This document shows, piece by piece, positions 48,101-60,966 of a DNA stretch of 64,000 nucleotides. Both the position numbers and the translations under genes were made by a program. The stretch comes from Marchantia polymorpha subsp. ruderalis (lineage: Eukaryota > Streptophyta > Marchantiopsida > Marchantiales > Marchantiaceae). The stretch spans positions 335,501-399,500 of the forward strand of contig AP031355.1 of assembly GCA_037833965.1 (NCBI GenBank), written 5' to 3'. Each line of letters starts with the position of its first letter. Position 1 is the first letter of the stretch. The notes under the pieces are model-generated. The model saw nothing but the letters and a program-made list of their open reading frames with translations. It was not told the origin of the DNA and did not search any database.

Positions 48101-49380
48101 AACACATCTTTAGTATTTCATCTAGTTTTGTATGTTGATGATATATATAATTCTTGCTAAAAATTAATCTTATATCAGTAAGCTCAAAGTTCAATTCAAT
48201 GATAAATTTTGGATGAAAATATAATCAAGGCTTATAGTATACTTGTCATGAATATGAAAATAAGAAAACTTTAGTTGGACCAAATCAAATATACAAAGCG
48301 AGTGCTTGCAAGATTTATCATAAAAAATGAAAAGCCAGTGAGCATTTCACTGATAATTCATTTCAAACTTTTTAGTGTTCAATGTCCTGCAACAACAAAT
48401 GAGTATAAATGAGGTCTTTTTGTAATTCCTTATGATAAAACAACAGAAAGCCTAATGTAGTTGATGTCTTGTACTAAACCAAGTAGTAGTTTAGCTATAT
48501 GCAAAGTAAGTAGATTCATGTACAATCATGATAAGTTCCATTTGGAGACAGTTAAGGGTCATGAATATGAAAATAAGAAAACTTTAGTTGGATCAAATCA
48601 AATATACCAAGCGAGTGCTTGCAAGATTTATCATAAAAAATGCAAACACAGTGAGCATTTCATTGATAATTCATTTCAAACTTTTTAGTGTTCAATGTCC
48701 TGCAACAACAAATGAGTATAAATGAGGTCCGTCTATTATTCCTTATGATAAAACAACAAAATGCCTAATGTAGTTGATGTTTTTGCATACTACTAAACTA
48801 AGTAGTAGTTTAGCTATATGCAAAGTAAGTAGATTCATGTACAATCATGATAAGTTCCATTTGGAAATAGTTAAGTATTCTTAGATACCTAAAATATATA
48901 AAGTATGTTGGTTTATTATTTGATGGTGGTTTAGGAAATAGCAAATCATTTATAGGTTACGTAGATGTTGATTATGGCCAAGATTTAGAGTGGCAAAAGT
49001 CTAAAACACGATATGTTTTCATCATATGGATGCATGCATTTTTCAAACAACTACGGATGAGTAATATGTAGCAACGGAAGCTACAAAGAAGCCAATTTGG
49101 TTAAACAAGCTTATAACTGAAATATGATTAAAACTAGGTATTATAAATCTTCATTGTGACAGTCAAATTGCCATTTATCTTGCAATTAACCAAGTTATGG
49201 TTAGTAGAGTGAAGCACATTGACATCGATAACATTTTTTTTGACAAACAGTGTTAGAAGAGATGATTGCGCTTGTCAAAATTGATGATAAACTCAATCCG
49301 ACATATGTTTTATAAAAGTGATTCCTTTGGAAATTTTTCAGAATCATTGTGTTAAGTTGCAAGTTTTGCATATTTTGGTA
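45200..49380 (+). mobile_element. Ty1/copia retrotransposon remnant (heavily decayed)
   Basis: Pieces appear in copia order. The integrase end is at 45256-45447 (LTPFELSHKRTVDYNNLIVF, then VIFLGYATYMKDYRVWNF). The start of RT is at about 45870-45960 (STWKLVEC, then NHKWIY). Mid RT is at about 47920-48145 (IYMKQ, then LYVDDIYI with the catalytic YVDD at 48131-48142). RNase H is at about 48900-49250 (YVDADYGQDLEWQKSKTRYVF, then LHCDSQIAIYLAINQV). Stops and frameshifts are everywhere and the DNA is AT-rich, as expected after long methylation-driven C-to-T decay. The two RT pieces are about 2 kb apart instead of a few hundred bases, so something was inserted at about 46000-47850. No LTR pair was identified. 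Confidence 0.85.
48245..48876 (+). repeat. 313-bp tandem duplication inside the copia remnant
   Basis: Two consecutive copies start GTCATGAATATGAAAATAAG at 48245 and 48558. They share long identical stretches, including AGCGAGTGCTTGCAAGATTT and GTGTTCAATGTCCTGCAACA, with small differences (an extra ~15 bp near 48785). The duplication lies between the RT and RNase H segments and is younger than the decay around it, since the copies share the same disabling changes. Confidence 0.88.
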
Positions 49381-52300
49381 GCACAATTAGTTTGTCTTAA
49401 TACATACCTACTTTTTAAAGGATTTACTCTATAGGCTAAGGCTTAGTTTTAATAAATGTGTACAAGAATATCTATGTTTTAGATCTCCTTCTAGAACTTC
49501 TCGTGGGTAAAATATATGGATAGTGGAAATTTGAAATCCCAAGACATGGATCAAGGAGTTGATGGTTAGGATTTAACTTAGACCTTGAGCTATCTATGGT
49601 TAGGTTTATTGTTGCATATGTGTTAACTAACTAGAGATAGTTGTAGTTAGGGTTTTTACTAGACTAATTAGGATTTCTACTATATGAGTAGGCTGATCAA
49701 AGCCTATCTTGGAACTTCTTGCTCATTTGTATAAGAGCACTTCAAGAGAGAGAAAGCTTGTACTCATGTTGACTATGGAGATGGAGTAAAGTTTGTAAAT
49801 AATACTTTTTACTCGTACATAGTGATTGAAAATACAAGGTTATCCTTGACAAGTATCAAGAAGTAGCAAGTGATGTCTATGTGTGTGAATAGATGGCAAT
49901 AATTAAAATTGAACTAATAGTTACAAGTTGTTCAAGAAGATTTACTCAAAGTGATAATAAATTAATGCAAAAATCTAATATGAATAACAAGGTGAAACTT
50001 CAAGAAAATACATGCATAGTTCCAGAATTGCAATTTGATGATATTATCATGAAAAATATAAATATTAAAAATATAACATGATAATCAAAGAATATACAAA
50101 CAATAATAACAATCAATATTGTATCACCGAATATGATTTATTCACATGTTTCTTGTACATAACATGCAAACCTTTGTTTATGAAAATATAAGACGTAATA
50201 GAATCTTACGGTAATCATTTAAGCAACCTCTCACCCATATGTCAATTTATAATTATATTTTCAAATGAATGTATTGTTAGAGTAACAAAGATATGACTAC
50301 TGTAGTACTTGGAGATCATAATAACTTTCATCGCACTTGCTTTTTCCCAAGAACACTATATTTTTATATTAGATAAAAAATCACATTATATTACATCGTA
50401 ACTTGGTACCCTAAAACTAGAATAAGAAATTTCTTCAAAAGATGTAATCAACTGTACAACATATAATCTATCACTTTATGAGAGATATACATCATCACCA
50501 TATTGCGTGTACATTTGTTTTTGAGCATAAAGTAGTATACTTGGTTTACTCGGGTGAGGTTTTTTTCTCTATTCATTCTTTTATCAATTAAAACTTCAAT
50601 CATTCCCTGCTAAAGTGAGCTCTCGTGCTACAACTTGAACATTGAAACTGGATCTTCCTACTGATTGTCAGAATAGACTTTCAGTCTATCGCTGTTTTAA
50701 CGACAGCCAATTGCCATGAAGAGGTTTATTTTAACATTTATCTCTGAATTTTTCCAGTTTTTTAATCCTGATAGGAATTGAAGAGACTAAGTAACATGTT
50801 TGAAAAAAAAGAACTAGGACGAGGTTTGTAATAACATATTTCATCAAATTCACCTTACCGTGTCATTCTTGTGGTGCTTAGTTTTTTTGTTTTTGGCATA
50901 AATAACAAAAACTTAAACATATTCATATCAGAAAGTATGCATACAAGTCCTAAGTGGAAGGAGTTAGAATAATTATGGGAAATCTAGCTAGTCAGAGAAG
51001 GAAAGTAGGATTCGCCTTCGGCCAAAGATCTTTGGATCTTTGGACCATCGGCGCAGTCATTTTAGAGGATGCAATAGACGGGTCTTTGGCAAAGACGAAG
51101 AAGTTCAATTTAAATTCACGAAGGGCCGGTGAAGGTTCGCACGCGCCGAGGGTATCAATTTGCGCGCGTGAGAGGAATGTTAGAGCATTGAGGGTAAGGG
51201 CACAATGAGTACATTCGCGCCAACATGGCGATATTGAGAGAGAGAGAGAGGAAGTCAAAATTGATCGATCTTGATAGCAACAAAGATGCGAGTAGAAAAT
51301 ATGGCGCCACCCACGCCGCCCAATGTGCGGAAATTGGTTCCGTTGAAGGTGCCTTACGAGGAGTTATGACTCTATAGGCGGGAGCTTATCAAGTTACACC
51401 TAGATTTCCTCATATGGAACTGGAATTGCGTGTCTGTAAGCAAGCAAGCAAGCATATGTAAGGAGATAATGGACAAGAATCGGAACGAGAAAGAGGATCT
51501 CCACGGCAATCCGATGGTGTGGACAATTGAGCATTGGATGAGAGTTCTAGGGCCATGCGCAGGTTGGAGGTATGGTGGTAGACGCCACCAATATTTCAGA
51601 GCCGTCACCTCCTGAGGAAAAGTAAGATCCAAAGTAGAGTAGAAGACTTTGAAGGAGGAACCGAAGGAGTTAGATGTTGCCTTCCTTGATTTCCTGCAGT
51701 ATAGTGTAGTAACTTTACTGAAGTACTTGGATAAGAAGAGAGAAAAGTATACTGTGAGGAAAGAATCAGAATCCTATGTAGAGTTGGTGAGAAATAGAAC
51801 TAAGCTTAAGAGAGCAGTGGCGGTGAAGAGGGAGTGAGATTCTGCAACTAAGATGGCGAGGGAACGAGTTGCAAGCTTGGCAGCCGAGTGTGCTGTAAGA
51901 TCGGGTGTTGCACATAGGTACTAAATCCTAGAAGTGTTCAAGTGATTAAGGATGATTAGCCAAGGCATACCTAAGTCTATCTAGTTATGACTAAACTAGT
52001 TAGTTATAACTAAGTTTATCTAATCATGACTAAGTTTAGCTATGATATCTATAGTTAATGGAAGAATTAGCGAAGTTCTAGAAGAGTGGAATTAGCACTT
52101 CTATTTTGTCTTCTAGAAACAAGTGAGCACTTCTATTTTGTCTTTTACAAAGTTCTAGATTCTAAGATATTAGATATTTGACTAGAAGCTTGGATTTGAT
52201 TGGTTTGACTCAATATATGGAAGATGATTGGCTAGACTAAGTCTAATGTTGACTTAGTGGCTAAGAAGGTTATAGAAGTTTAAAACCTTCCAATGGCATG

Positions 52301-54516
52301 TCGCCACATCAACCTTGGATTTCAGAAACTTCTAGAAGGTTTAGGTAGGCCAATGGCATGTTGCCACATAGAGAGTGTTAGTCAAACTTAACTAGGTAAA
52401 AGTAAGTTAGGAGAAATTACCACATGTTACTATGGTAACTTCTCACTGAATAAAGAAGCCCAAGGCTCTTTTCTTGGAGGAGCTTTTTTGTCAATCGGCT
52501 TGTCTTGGCTGTCAATCTTTATCCACTGTGCGTGTTTGTGTGCTTGTGGGTCTTGCCGCTGTGCATAGTGCGCTTCGGTTTGTTGAAGATACTGCATCTG
52601 AAGCTGTGTATGTCCAGCCTGAATGTTATGAGTAGCCGAGGGCTATTCGAGATTGAAACAAATTCGGGTATGGGTATTCGGGGAAGTGAGCCAAGAATAT
52701 GCAACTCTGGGAAATTTCCTCCTGAAATCATAGTGTGGGGTCCAAGATGACTCCTAGAGGTGTCGATTGGAAAATTTGTAGGTTGTGTGTGTTTATACTT
52801 TGCTCTTCAGGACTTCGGTTGTAATCGAGCAGTGTCTTCTGGAAATTACATGTGACTAAGAAGTAAAATTCTTCAATATTTTGTTATCTAGTGACAAATC
52901 GTGACTCTTGGTGTTGCATCTGTCCTTGTGGGAACGAATCTATACCATTATATTCCATTTTGGTATTTGTTGGTTATCACAATTCTTCTCCAATAAGAAA
53001 GAAAATTTGTGCGTAACGTCACTCATGAGGAGAAGTGTTGCCTACGCTCATCAACATCAAATTTTTTTTCAAGCAATCCAAAAGAAGTTGTTGATCATAC
53101 GCATGAAGAATAACCGAAGTCATTCTCACACAATTCGATGACTTTGAATTGTGTTAGACCACTGCATGCTGATCATTAGTCGGTCAGGAAGTACAGTAAT
53201 GAGACGCGGAAGTAACATATTCTGCCTGTACATAATCTTAATTATAAAATACCATATAATTTTTTAGTAGGTATGTTTACTTCATTCCGTTCTTCTGGTT
53301 TCACCTACTGATATACAAATTATAAAAGTTCATCACGTATCATCACACAGTGATAGCAACTTCGGAACCTCACATCAAGCTTGCCCTCCATCTCTCAATC
53401 AACTTTTGAAGAAGTCTAACATCAGGATTACAATATACAGGATTGTAGTACGCAAGGAGTGCTAACATTTATTCAAGAGGTTACTATTTGTGTCAGCAAA
53501 GTTTTTCAGGATTTTAAGTCACAACTTTAGTCACACCAATTCCACACAATTTTTCGAATAGGGATAACTTGTTTTAATACTTCTCATTCTCTCTCTATAG
53601 TCATCGACCCTTCCATCAACTTTCTCGAACTCTCATCCAACTTCAACAATACTCGTACTCCTCATCGACATCGTCCTATCTACGTGACCAGCATAATTTC
53701 TCGGATAACGCAAACCCTAAAAAATATCTTTCTTCTTCCTCCCTCCGATAGCTTTTCTTTATCCTCAAACCCTGGAATTTAATTTCGTGAACATCTGCTA
53801 CATATGTATACTACTATATTCACACGTTATGTAAGAATACCATACCCAAACGTAATCTTATTTATGCGAGAGATGTTCAAAGCTAATCTCTTGCAAGCAC
53901 ATCCAACCCTACTTGCCGGGGTGAAACACGTAATGTATCAGGAGAACATAGAAGAACGTGTATTCAGTGTTGACGGGCCAACTTGTACAAAGAGTGGTGG
54001 TATGGACGTGTGCGATGTACTACTGACTTCCAAGAGACTACAGAACAAGGTGCGGAAGTCCATATGTGAGAAGGTGGAATCTTGTCTGATGTCTTTCTTG
54101 TCGGAGACTTGTCCAACCGAGTCTCCCTGGACAAGCGCTGTACAGTACTACGATCACCCCAACCGGACGACCACAGAGGGTCACGGCTTGCTTGTGTAAG
54201 TGCGGTTGTGTGACCGGGGTAGACACGAACGTAAAGCAAGCTGAAGGTATTGCTTCCGGGACAAGAGCAGAAATTGGACCCGAACGAGAGTAGCCCACAC
54301 ATTGGTCTATAAACCGGAGAGACAAGAACATAAGAGCACAAGCAGGAGGGAAGAATGAAAAGGATGACTCTGAGGGAAAAGAAGGGGAATGGGTTTGGAG
54401 GAGACATAAGAACACAAGACAAGGAATAGAGAAGGGGTAGCACACCTCGTATCAGGCGAAAGGATCAGCGTACATCAAAGTAAGAAGGAAACGAGGCAAT
54501 TAGAGGCCTCTCCTTG
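49381..54516. other. Repeat-rich intergenic region without a supported gene
   Basis: 49480-49820 has the look of a copia LTR (TTAG/TAACTA-rich, then AGAGAGAGAAAGCTTGTACTC) but no partner was found. 50090-50940 is AT-rich spacer. 51000-51840 is GC-richer; a frame at 51430-51615 contains GNPMVWTIEHWMRVLGPCAG and could be a fragment of a repeat-encoded protein. 51960-52450 repeats short words: GCACTTCTATTTTGTCTT twice, and CAATGGCATG with GCCACAT twice. 53804-54199 is a 131-codon open frame of more balanced composition that I do not recognise. A run of GA repeats lies at about 51236-51252. Confidence 0.35.
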
Positions 54517-57500
54517 CGACTCGCTTAGTTGCACAAACTTTTACAAACGGCCGTACTGCCAGGTGTCAGGGATTCCAGTTTCTTTCTCCTCTTTCTTTCT
54601 TTCTTCATCCTCCCTTCGGGCTGCCCCGGATCAGCCGGATTTTATCTCAGTTTTGGGAACGGGGAGGCGGGGCACTTTGCGGGGAGGGAACGGGGAGGGC
54701 ACTTTGCGGCAACCATATAGAGGCCGCAACGTTATATCTAGTGCGTTGCAATGATCGCAGTCGTGTCGTGGAACGTTGTGGGAAAAAGAACTAAAACTGA
54801 ACTGCAAGAGGGATAGCTCAGATGGAATCCCTAATGTTCAGACTGTAATATTTGTAATGAAACGGTAATAACAAATTGAGGCGACGAAATTTTAAGCGGC
54901 AAAGATTAGGGTTTTTGAAAATAGAATCACATCAATATTCTCCAGCTCGTCGTTTCGACGTCGCTTTTGGGTGCCAGTGTCAGTGCTTTGAGGAGCTCGT
55001 GCCAGAGCTCGTGCTTGTACTTTTCTTGTCATTTCAGGTGCTTTTGCAGGTGTGGTGACAGCATGGAGGCAGGATGGATTGTGCAGGACCCACCTTATGA
55101 AGGCCCTTTCAATTCGTTAATGTTGAATTGGTCAAATGGGACGGCCTACATCAAAAGCTCGAGGCTTAACGATTTTGTTTCGGGAGAGGGATCTTGTCAT
55201 AGTGATGCGAAGACAGAATTTGTGACACGTTGCTCATACAAGGGTGGAGTTACTAGGCACAATTGGGAATCGTATGCAATGTATTATTGCAAGTATGGTA
55301 CTCCAGAAAGGGGCAAGAAGAGTATGCTTTCCTCGAATTTTATTCAAGATCCATCAACAAAGGCAAAATTTGGTCCTGGCAGCAGGAATAGACTAGATCA
55401 TGATTCGCATCACAAGGGCTGTCAGTGCAGGTTTAGTGCCATTAAACTGCTGTCTAATGATCACATTCCACCAGGAATCACAAAATTGATATACAAGCAT
55501 AGAATACACGTAAATGCTGCAGGTGTAACTTGTCATGGCACAGCGTGTTCGGATAGTGTTGGCTTGCCATCTCAAATGGTGCGCAATTTATCCTCTGAAT
55601 GCAGGTAACGGCATATTTGTTACATTTTCAATATATTTGTTTATCGTTCACAGTCAATCTTCCGTCATATTTGTAATATCTACAATAAGTTTGTTGTTAT
55701 TACAATTTGTAAAACTTTGACACTAAGCAAGCACGTTGTCTAATATTTTCTACGTTCTTATGCCAGGGAGTGGGTTGAATGCGAGTTAAGAAGAGGTTTA
55801 ACTCCTCCACAAATTCTCATGCGTGCTGCAAAAGCACTGTTTGAAAATCATCAGCGCTTAGGCTATGTGCAAGGGTCCCCTATTAGAGATCATTATATCA
55901 CATCTGCCGATATGTATAATATCAAATTGGAACTGGACAAAGAAACTTGGAGAAGGCATGCTAATGATAGAATTAGCACAGAATTATGGATGAAAGCGAA
56001 TTCATCTCAAGTTGTTTTGTATCAGGCACCAAAAAGTGATCCATTTAAACCATTGAGGCTTGCTGTTAAAAGACCCTTGCTCCTAGATTGGTTGCTAAAA
56101 CATGAAAATGGAGGTTGTGTTGCTATAGATGGAACGCATGGCACGCAGAAGTATAAGGTAATATTCTACTACCACATTTTGATGTTTTTATCATTAGGCT
56201 TCCATGATTATGTATATTCTACCTTACTATTTGCAATCTCTGCAAGATATTTGAAAAAATGACGGTTTGGAGCTTTAACCAATCCAGTAAGAGATTATTG
56301 AACGTCTCAATGTGTGTTGTATATGTTGTTTTATATACCTTGATCACGTCTAAATTATCAAGACATAAAAATAACGAATCATTCATTTGTATCAGGTTTA
56401 GCTTAGTATCAATGAAGATGAATACTTTGTAGACGATTGCTAGCAGCAAACTGATACGTTTATTTCATTTTTTGCAATGCAGTATCCACTGTACACCCTG
56501 ATGGTGTTTGACGAATATGAACACGGACATCCTACTGTTTTTGGATTCCTCGAAAGAGAAGAAACAGAAGATCTGGTGGATTTATTATCTGCAGTGAAGA
56601 AGATGGCCCAACATTATATCCCTGGATGGATGCCCTCGTGCTTCATGACAGATTGTGCTGACAATGAGAGACTTGCCCTAGACATTGTTTTTCCGCATAT
56701 CCCTGTATTTCTTTGCATATATCATGTTCAAAAAGCATGGACAAAGAAATTGATTGAGGTTGTGAGTGGTCATGAAAAGAGAGCTATTATGAATGCTGCT
56801 TTAGAAGATCTGTGCTTTGGAAGCACATTAAATGCTGATGGAGAAGAATTTGATGTGGAAAGATCTGCTGCGATGAAGCTTCTGTTATTTTACAAAAAAT
56901 TTCAGCTCTCTGAGCCACAATTTGTGAAATACTTTCAAACAGAATGGGAACCTTGTATGGGTAAGTGTAAGTTTGTAACATGTGCATTATATTTGAAGTT
57001 ATTACATTTTGGAAGTTGTTTTTTGCTTAATGAACTTCCACAAGCACATCTAACTTACAATTTTTGGAATTCAGGTCAGTGGATTCGTGATGAACGGAGG
57101 AACACATGTCGTAACAATCAAGATACCAACAACGCTATGGAATCAATGCATGGACACATGAAGGATTTCCTTTATGGCTGGCGCAGGAATGCACATGAGC
57201 AACGTTTGGATCATACAGTATATGGTCTGCTAGGGGATTTTGTAATGAGAATTTGGTACAAAGATCAGAAGAAGCTACTTGGCTTTATTCCAAATAAGAA
57301 GAAAGATCAACGTGTGATTGTTGTGATCATGAAGACAAGATCTATGCTAACTGTCCCTGTTACTTGGCCTCATGACTATGCAGGCTCCGCATTAGTGGGC
57401 TCTACATCAAAGCTAAATAGAAGGTATCTTGTAAATTGGAGACGAGAAAAGTATGCATGCGAGTGCTTCTGGTCACTCCAAGGCAACTTTTGCAAACATC

Positions 57501-59690
57501 AGGTACAACTCAGATTGTAATTCTGTCTTTGATTGCATATATTGGTCGTATCTGTATTTTTTATTAACACTGCTTGATTCATGTGTGTCTAGATTCTTAT
57601 TCTACGAAGGAAAGGATATTCCGAGACCAACATCCGCATTTGTTTGGGCATACGGTTTGGTGGAATACGAGGTGGAATCAAAGAGCTCTTTGATAAAGGT
57701 CCTTCATCACAGATATATGATTTCAATGAGGATCCAGTCCTTCGAAGAGAATTTGCAGATATTGAAGTCAAAGATGATCGCCATGACACCTTCAACCTTA
57801 CAGAAGGTGCTTCAAACTGTCATTTTAATGTGCAATAATTGCATATATTTTGTAGAAATGACAGTTTGAGTGATGAAACTACCTAACCGTACATGTTCTA
57901 TGTGTTATCAGATACGGACAGCCCTGTAAAGAAAGCATCTGGTCTTTCCTTCCTTCTGGAGGAGGAAGGAAAGACCAAGCGTGTTCTTCATACTCAATTG
58001 GTATGGCTGAAGGACTTTTTTGATAAAAATCCTAGTATGCTGAAAGTGGGAGAGCTAGAGCTCCGGCATTGCATTGGACGTATCAAGGAGTCTCACCAAG
58101 CATGGAGTACTGGTAGAATACTTCCTGTTGCAGACATGTGGCGTACATCCATGCTAGATAAGCCTAGCTCATCATTCAGGAAATTGAGTTGGCTTGAAAA
58201 ATTAGCAGGCATTAAATGTCCTAAGCCACAGAGATTACTTGAAACAGGAGAAAGATTTAGAGCCCCTACCGCAGATTTAGGAAAGGTAGAAGAAGGAGCT
58301 TTACAGCTCAGACTTCGAAAGGGCAGGCAGAAGACCAAAAGAACTCGAAGTCTGATCAAGCAATTCCTTCAGGCAAGTGCAAATAGAGAAAAACGCAAAG
58401 AGGAACAAGCTAGAATTCTAGGAGAGACGATCGACTTGACTCTTTCTCCCTAAGTTGTTTGCTTGTGATGCATGAATGTTGTTTCAATTTCATAGTAAAA
58501 TGAAACCATTTTGTCCAATTCCACATTTAGCTGATTTGCATGCGCTGATTACAGTTTGGAAATTTACCATGAACTCACGGTACACAAATTATTTGTTCAA
58601 TGATGACAGTCAATGTTACTAAGATGACGTTTCAAAATTAAGAAACTTGATTCTGCGTATTTTGATATTATTGAGATCCAACTTTTGATATATTAATGAA
58701 TGTATCTGAGTGCTACTCAAGTTATATTAAAGGTGTGCTGGAAGAGACGTCTCTATGTAAGGTCTTTCTTGTTGGAGCTTGTTGGATTGCAAGAAGATGC
58801 GCCATCAGCTTGGATGTGACAGCTTGATATTCTTTAGTCAAAAGTCTTTGGAATTCCAGGAGCTGGAGGCAGTGAAATGTGCAAGGATGAGAAGTAACTT
58901 ACAGCACCAGTTAGATCTTGCAAGACTTGAGCTTAGAATGTGTGATCTTGCTTGAATATTGACCCTCAGAACTTTACTTGTTCATTGCATATAGATTTAC
59001 TTAAATAATGGGAAAAAAAACTCCTGTTTGAAGTTGAGGAATTAATCCTATCCATATTTGAACATGCACTTCACCTCTATATTCAATGACTGACCGGTAT
59101 AGTCTATTAGACTGGACCATAGAATTTTTGGGTACACTTGTTATGATGAAGTTCAGAGCATTGCACGTAAGTAGCGATGACATTCATTCGTTGCATCTTT
59201 CAAAAAATACAAACTTTTTTGAAAAAAAAGTCACGTACACAGTAAAATCCCACATGTTGTATTGCCAATATGTTGAGGTTGGAGATAAATTCATTCGATA
59301 CTTGTCATGGTTGTATCTGTTACGATCTTAAAACTTTGATGTTCATTATTAGACTGTATTGTGTATATTCATCTCATATGCTTCAATTCCGGCAAAAGTA
59401 AGTAAAACATTTTTTAAAGACAAAGGTGGGTATGGAATCACAATTGATGATATTTCAGATGATAAAGAAGTTGTTAATATTTTGGCAATCGGACCTATTT
59501 TGACAAGTATGATATAATATCCTAGAAATAATATCCTATTTTGAGAATAGGATATTTTTTCAAAACTACCATGTATGTAAAGCTAGGACTGAAATCGTAG
59601 ATTTGACTATGAAACTCATGAAGCTAATATAAACCCATGAATTTGAATCCATGACTCTTTTTTTTTTAGGTTTTAAATGAGAAAAATGTC
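54517..59690 (+). mobile_element. MULE copy C (plus strand; right end not found)
   Basis: The left end, CGACTCGCTTAGTTGCAC then CAAACTTTTACAAAC, matches the promoter-side ends of copies A and B. Similarity with A and B continues through the promoter region, all six exons, the 3' UTR and distal segments to about 59690 (last shared block near the poly-T run at 59655-59670). After that the sequences diverge. I found no distal inverted repeat of the type at 29600-29632 between 59690 and the window end, so the right end is lost or lies outside. Relative to A, copy C has about 190 bp extra at roughly 59085-59275. Confidence 0.85.
55063..58453 (+). CDS. MULE transposase, intact six-exon gene (864 aa, DDE plus SWIM finger)
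   Basis: Exons 55063-55604, 55767-56157, 56483-56960, 57075-57502, 57593-57806 and 57912-58453 all have GT donors and AG acceptors, keep phase, and total 2595 nt. An N-terminal Cys/His region (C57, C76, C120, C122, H146, H149) resembles the FAR1/GCM-type DNA-binding zinc fingers of this transposase group. The DDE core has D302 (AIDGTH), D368 (FMTDCADNE), the C-x2-H of CIYHVQKAW (C389, H392) and E493 (TNNAMESMHGH). A SWIM finger follows at C599-x-C601-x8-C610-x-H612. The C-terminus is basic, then ends TIDLTLSP. MULE transposases cut and paste elements bearing their inverted repeats, so it could act on copies A and B. All catalytic and metal ligands are present. It could equally be a young autonomous element or a host-kept copy. 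Intron 3 (56961-57074, 114 bp) has no stop and would add 38 residues if retained. Confidence 0.88.
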
Positions 59691-60966
59691 GATTAGCCTG
59701 TCGAGCGCCTGCAAGGCGCAAGTTGCATAAGGTTTGGTTACCTCTCAGCTCTCCTCTCGGTCGCCTTACGAGTGAGAAAGGAACATCAGGTGCCTTTACG
59801 AGAGAAAGTGAGTGAGAAAGTTCAGTTCGATTTCGATATCATGAACATATTAATACGTGGATGTAATTGTAAAGCGCGTTTAGTGTCGGTCATTTAGTAG
59901 TGTAGTGTCAGTCGTTTAGTGTAAAGCTCTTTCATGCTCACGGTCGAATTTCAAGCTTTTTGGTTTTTCTTTGTTCTCTTCTCTGCTCTTTCCCTTAAAA
60001 AACGTGTGAAAGTGCTTTTCATGTTTCGCAGGACTTCACAAATCAGGGAATCGTTCTATTGTGTCGATTTGTGTTGCAAGGGTTGGAAGGCGGTGGACAG
60101 CCCGAGCTTTTGCAGGTGGGTCACAGTTCAAACGTTTCTTTGGGTTTGAAGTGTGACTATTTGCCACCGAAGCAAGTGGTAAACCAGTACTCCATCTAAT
60201 GGTTTCGTCTGTCCTTTACAACACAGCAATCGATATGAAAGGACCAATTGCATTTCTGACTGCCATTAGCCTGACGAGGTTAACGGATCAAAGTCAGTTC
60301 TTTGTAGAATTTCAACGAGACTTATGTCTTCGTTGCCATGTACAGGGTTTCCATGCGTATTCCAGGACAAGGTTGGAGCGCTCCACATCTTCCTCTTTCG
60401 CTGCTTCGTCAGGTCTAAAGGTAAGTCCGGTGCTGTGCTCTACTTAGTTCACATGGTTCACATGAGTAACAATTTTGAGGACAATATACAGGGAAATGCA
60501 GGCGCAGGAGACGAGTTAAGGACCTATAAAATAAACCGTATGGCCGATTGAACACAACGATCACGAGTTTGTGAGTATATTTCCCTACCCGAAATTAGAC
60601 TAGGTCACGAGCAGATTATTAGACTGCAAGACTTATTATCTCCATGTTCTCTCCGTTACTCCATATCTGACAAGAACTGGTGTGCTTGTGTCCCATTCAC
60701 AGAGATACGCTTTCAATCGTAATCGACGCTCCAATCCCAGTATGTTCTTGAACCAATGCGTAATTAAATTCTTATTCTGTACTCTTATGCCGTTCCCTTA
60801 ATGAAGTTCAGAATAGAGCCCTCTGCTTCTCATAGACTTCTCATAGGCCTTCTGCTCATGAATGACGGGGCTCAAACTTTGTGCGGAGTAAATATTACAG
60901 AGTGTAACCAACTACTGAGGTTTAGAGGTAGTTCTTGAAGAATCGCTGCATAGACAGAGATCTGAG
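59691..60966 (+). other. Region between MULE C and the next gene; possible short exons
   Basis: The stretch is not AT-rich spacer. A segment at 60032-60114 is bounded by TTTCGCAG and GTGGGT, and another ending at 60421 is followed by GTAAGT after CTAAAG. Both could be exons of an upstream part of the gene at 60967, or of an untranslated leader. I cannot build a consistent reading frame through them. Confidence 0.3.

Noticed and set aside
59500..59565. Small inverted repeat AATATCCTATT/AATAGGATATT as a transposon end
   Set aside because: Arms of 11 bp in AT-rich DNA without flanking duplication; it does not resemble the MULE family ends.
60199..60551. Two overlapping plus-strand frames as the first exons of the 60967 gene
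   Set aside because: One good donor (after 60421) exists, but no acceptor and phase join it convincingly to 60967; mentioned only as possible.
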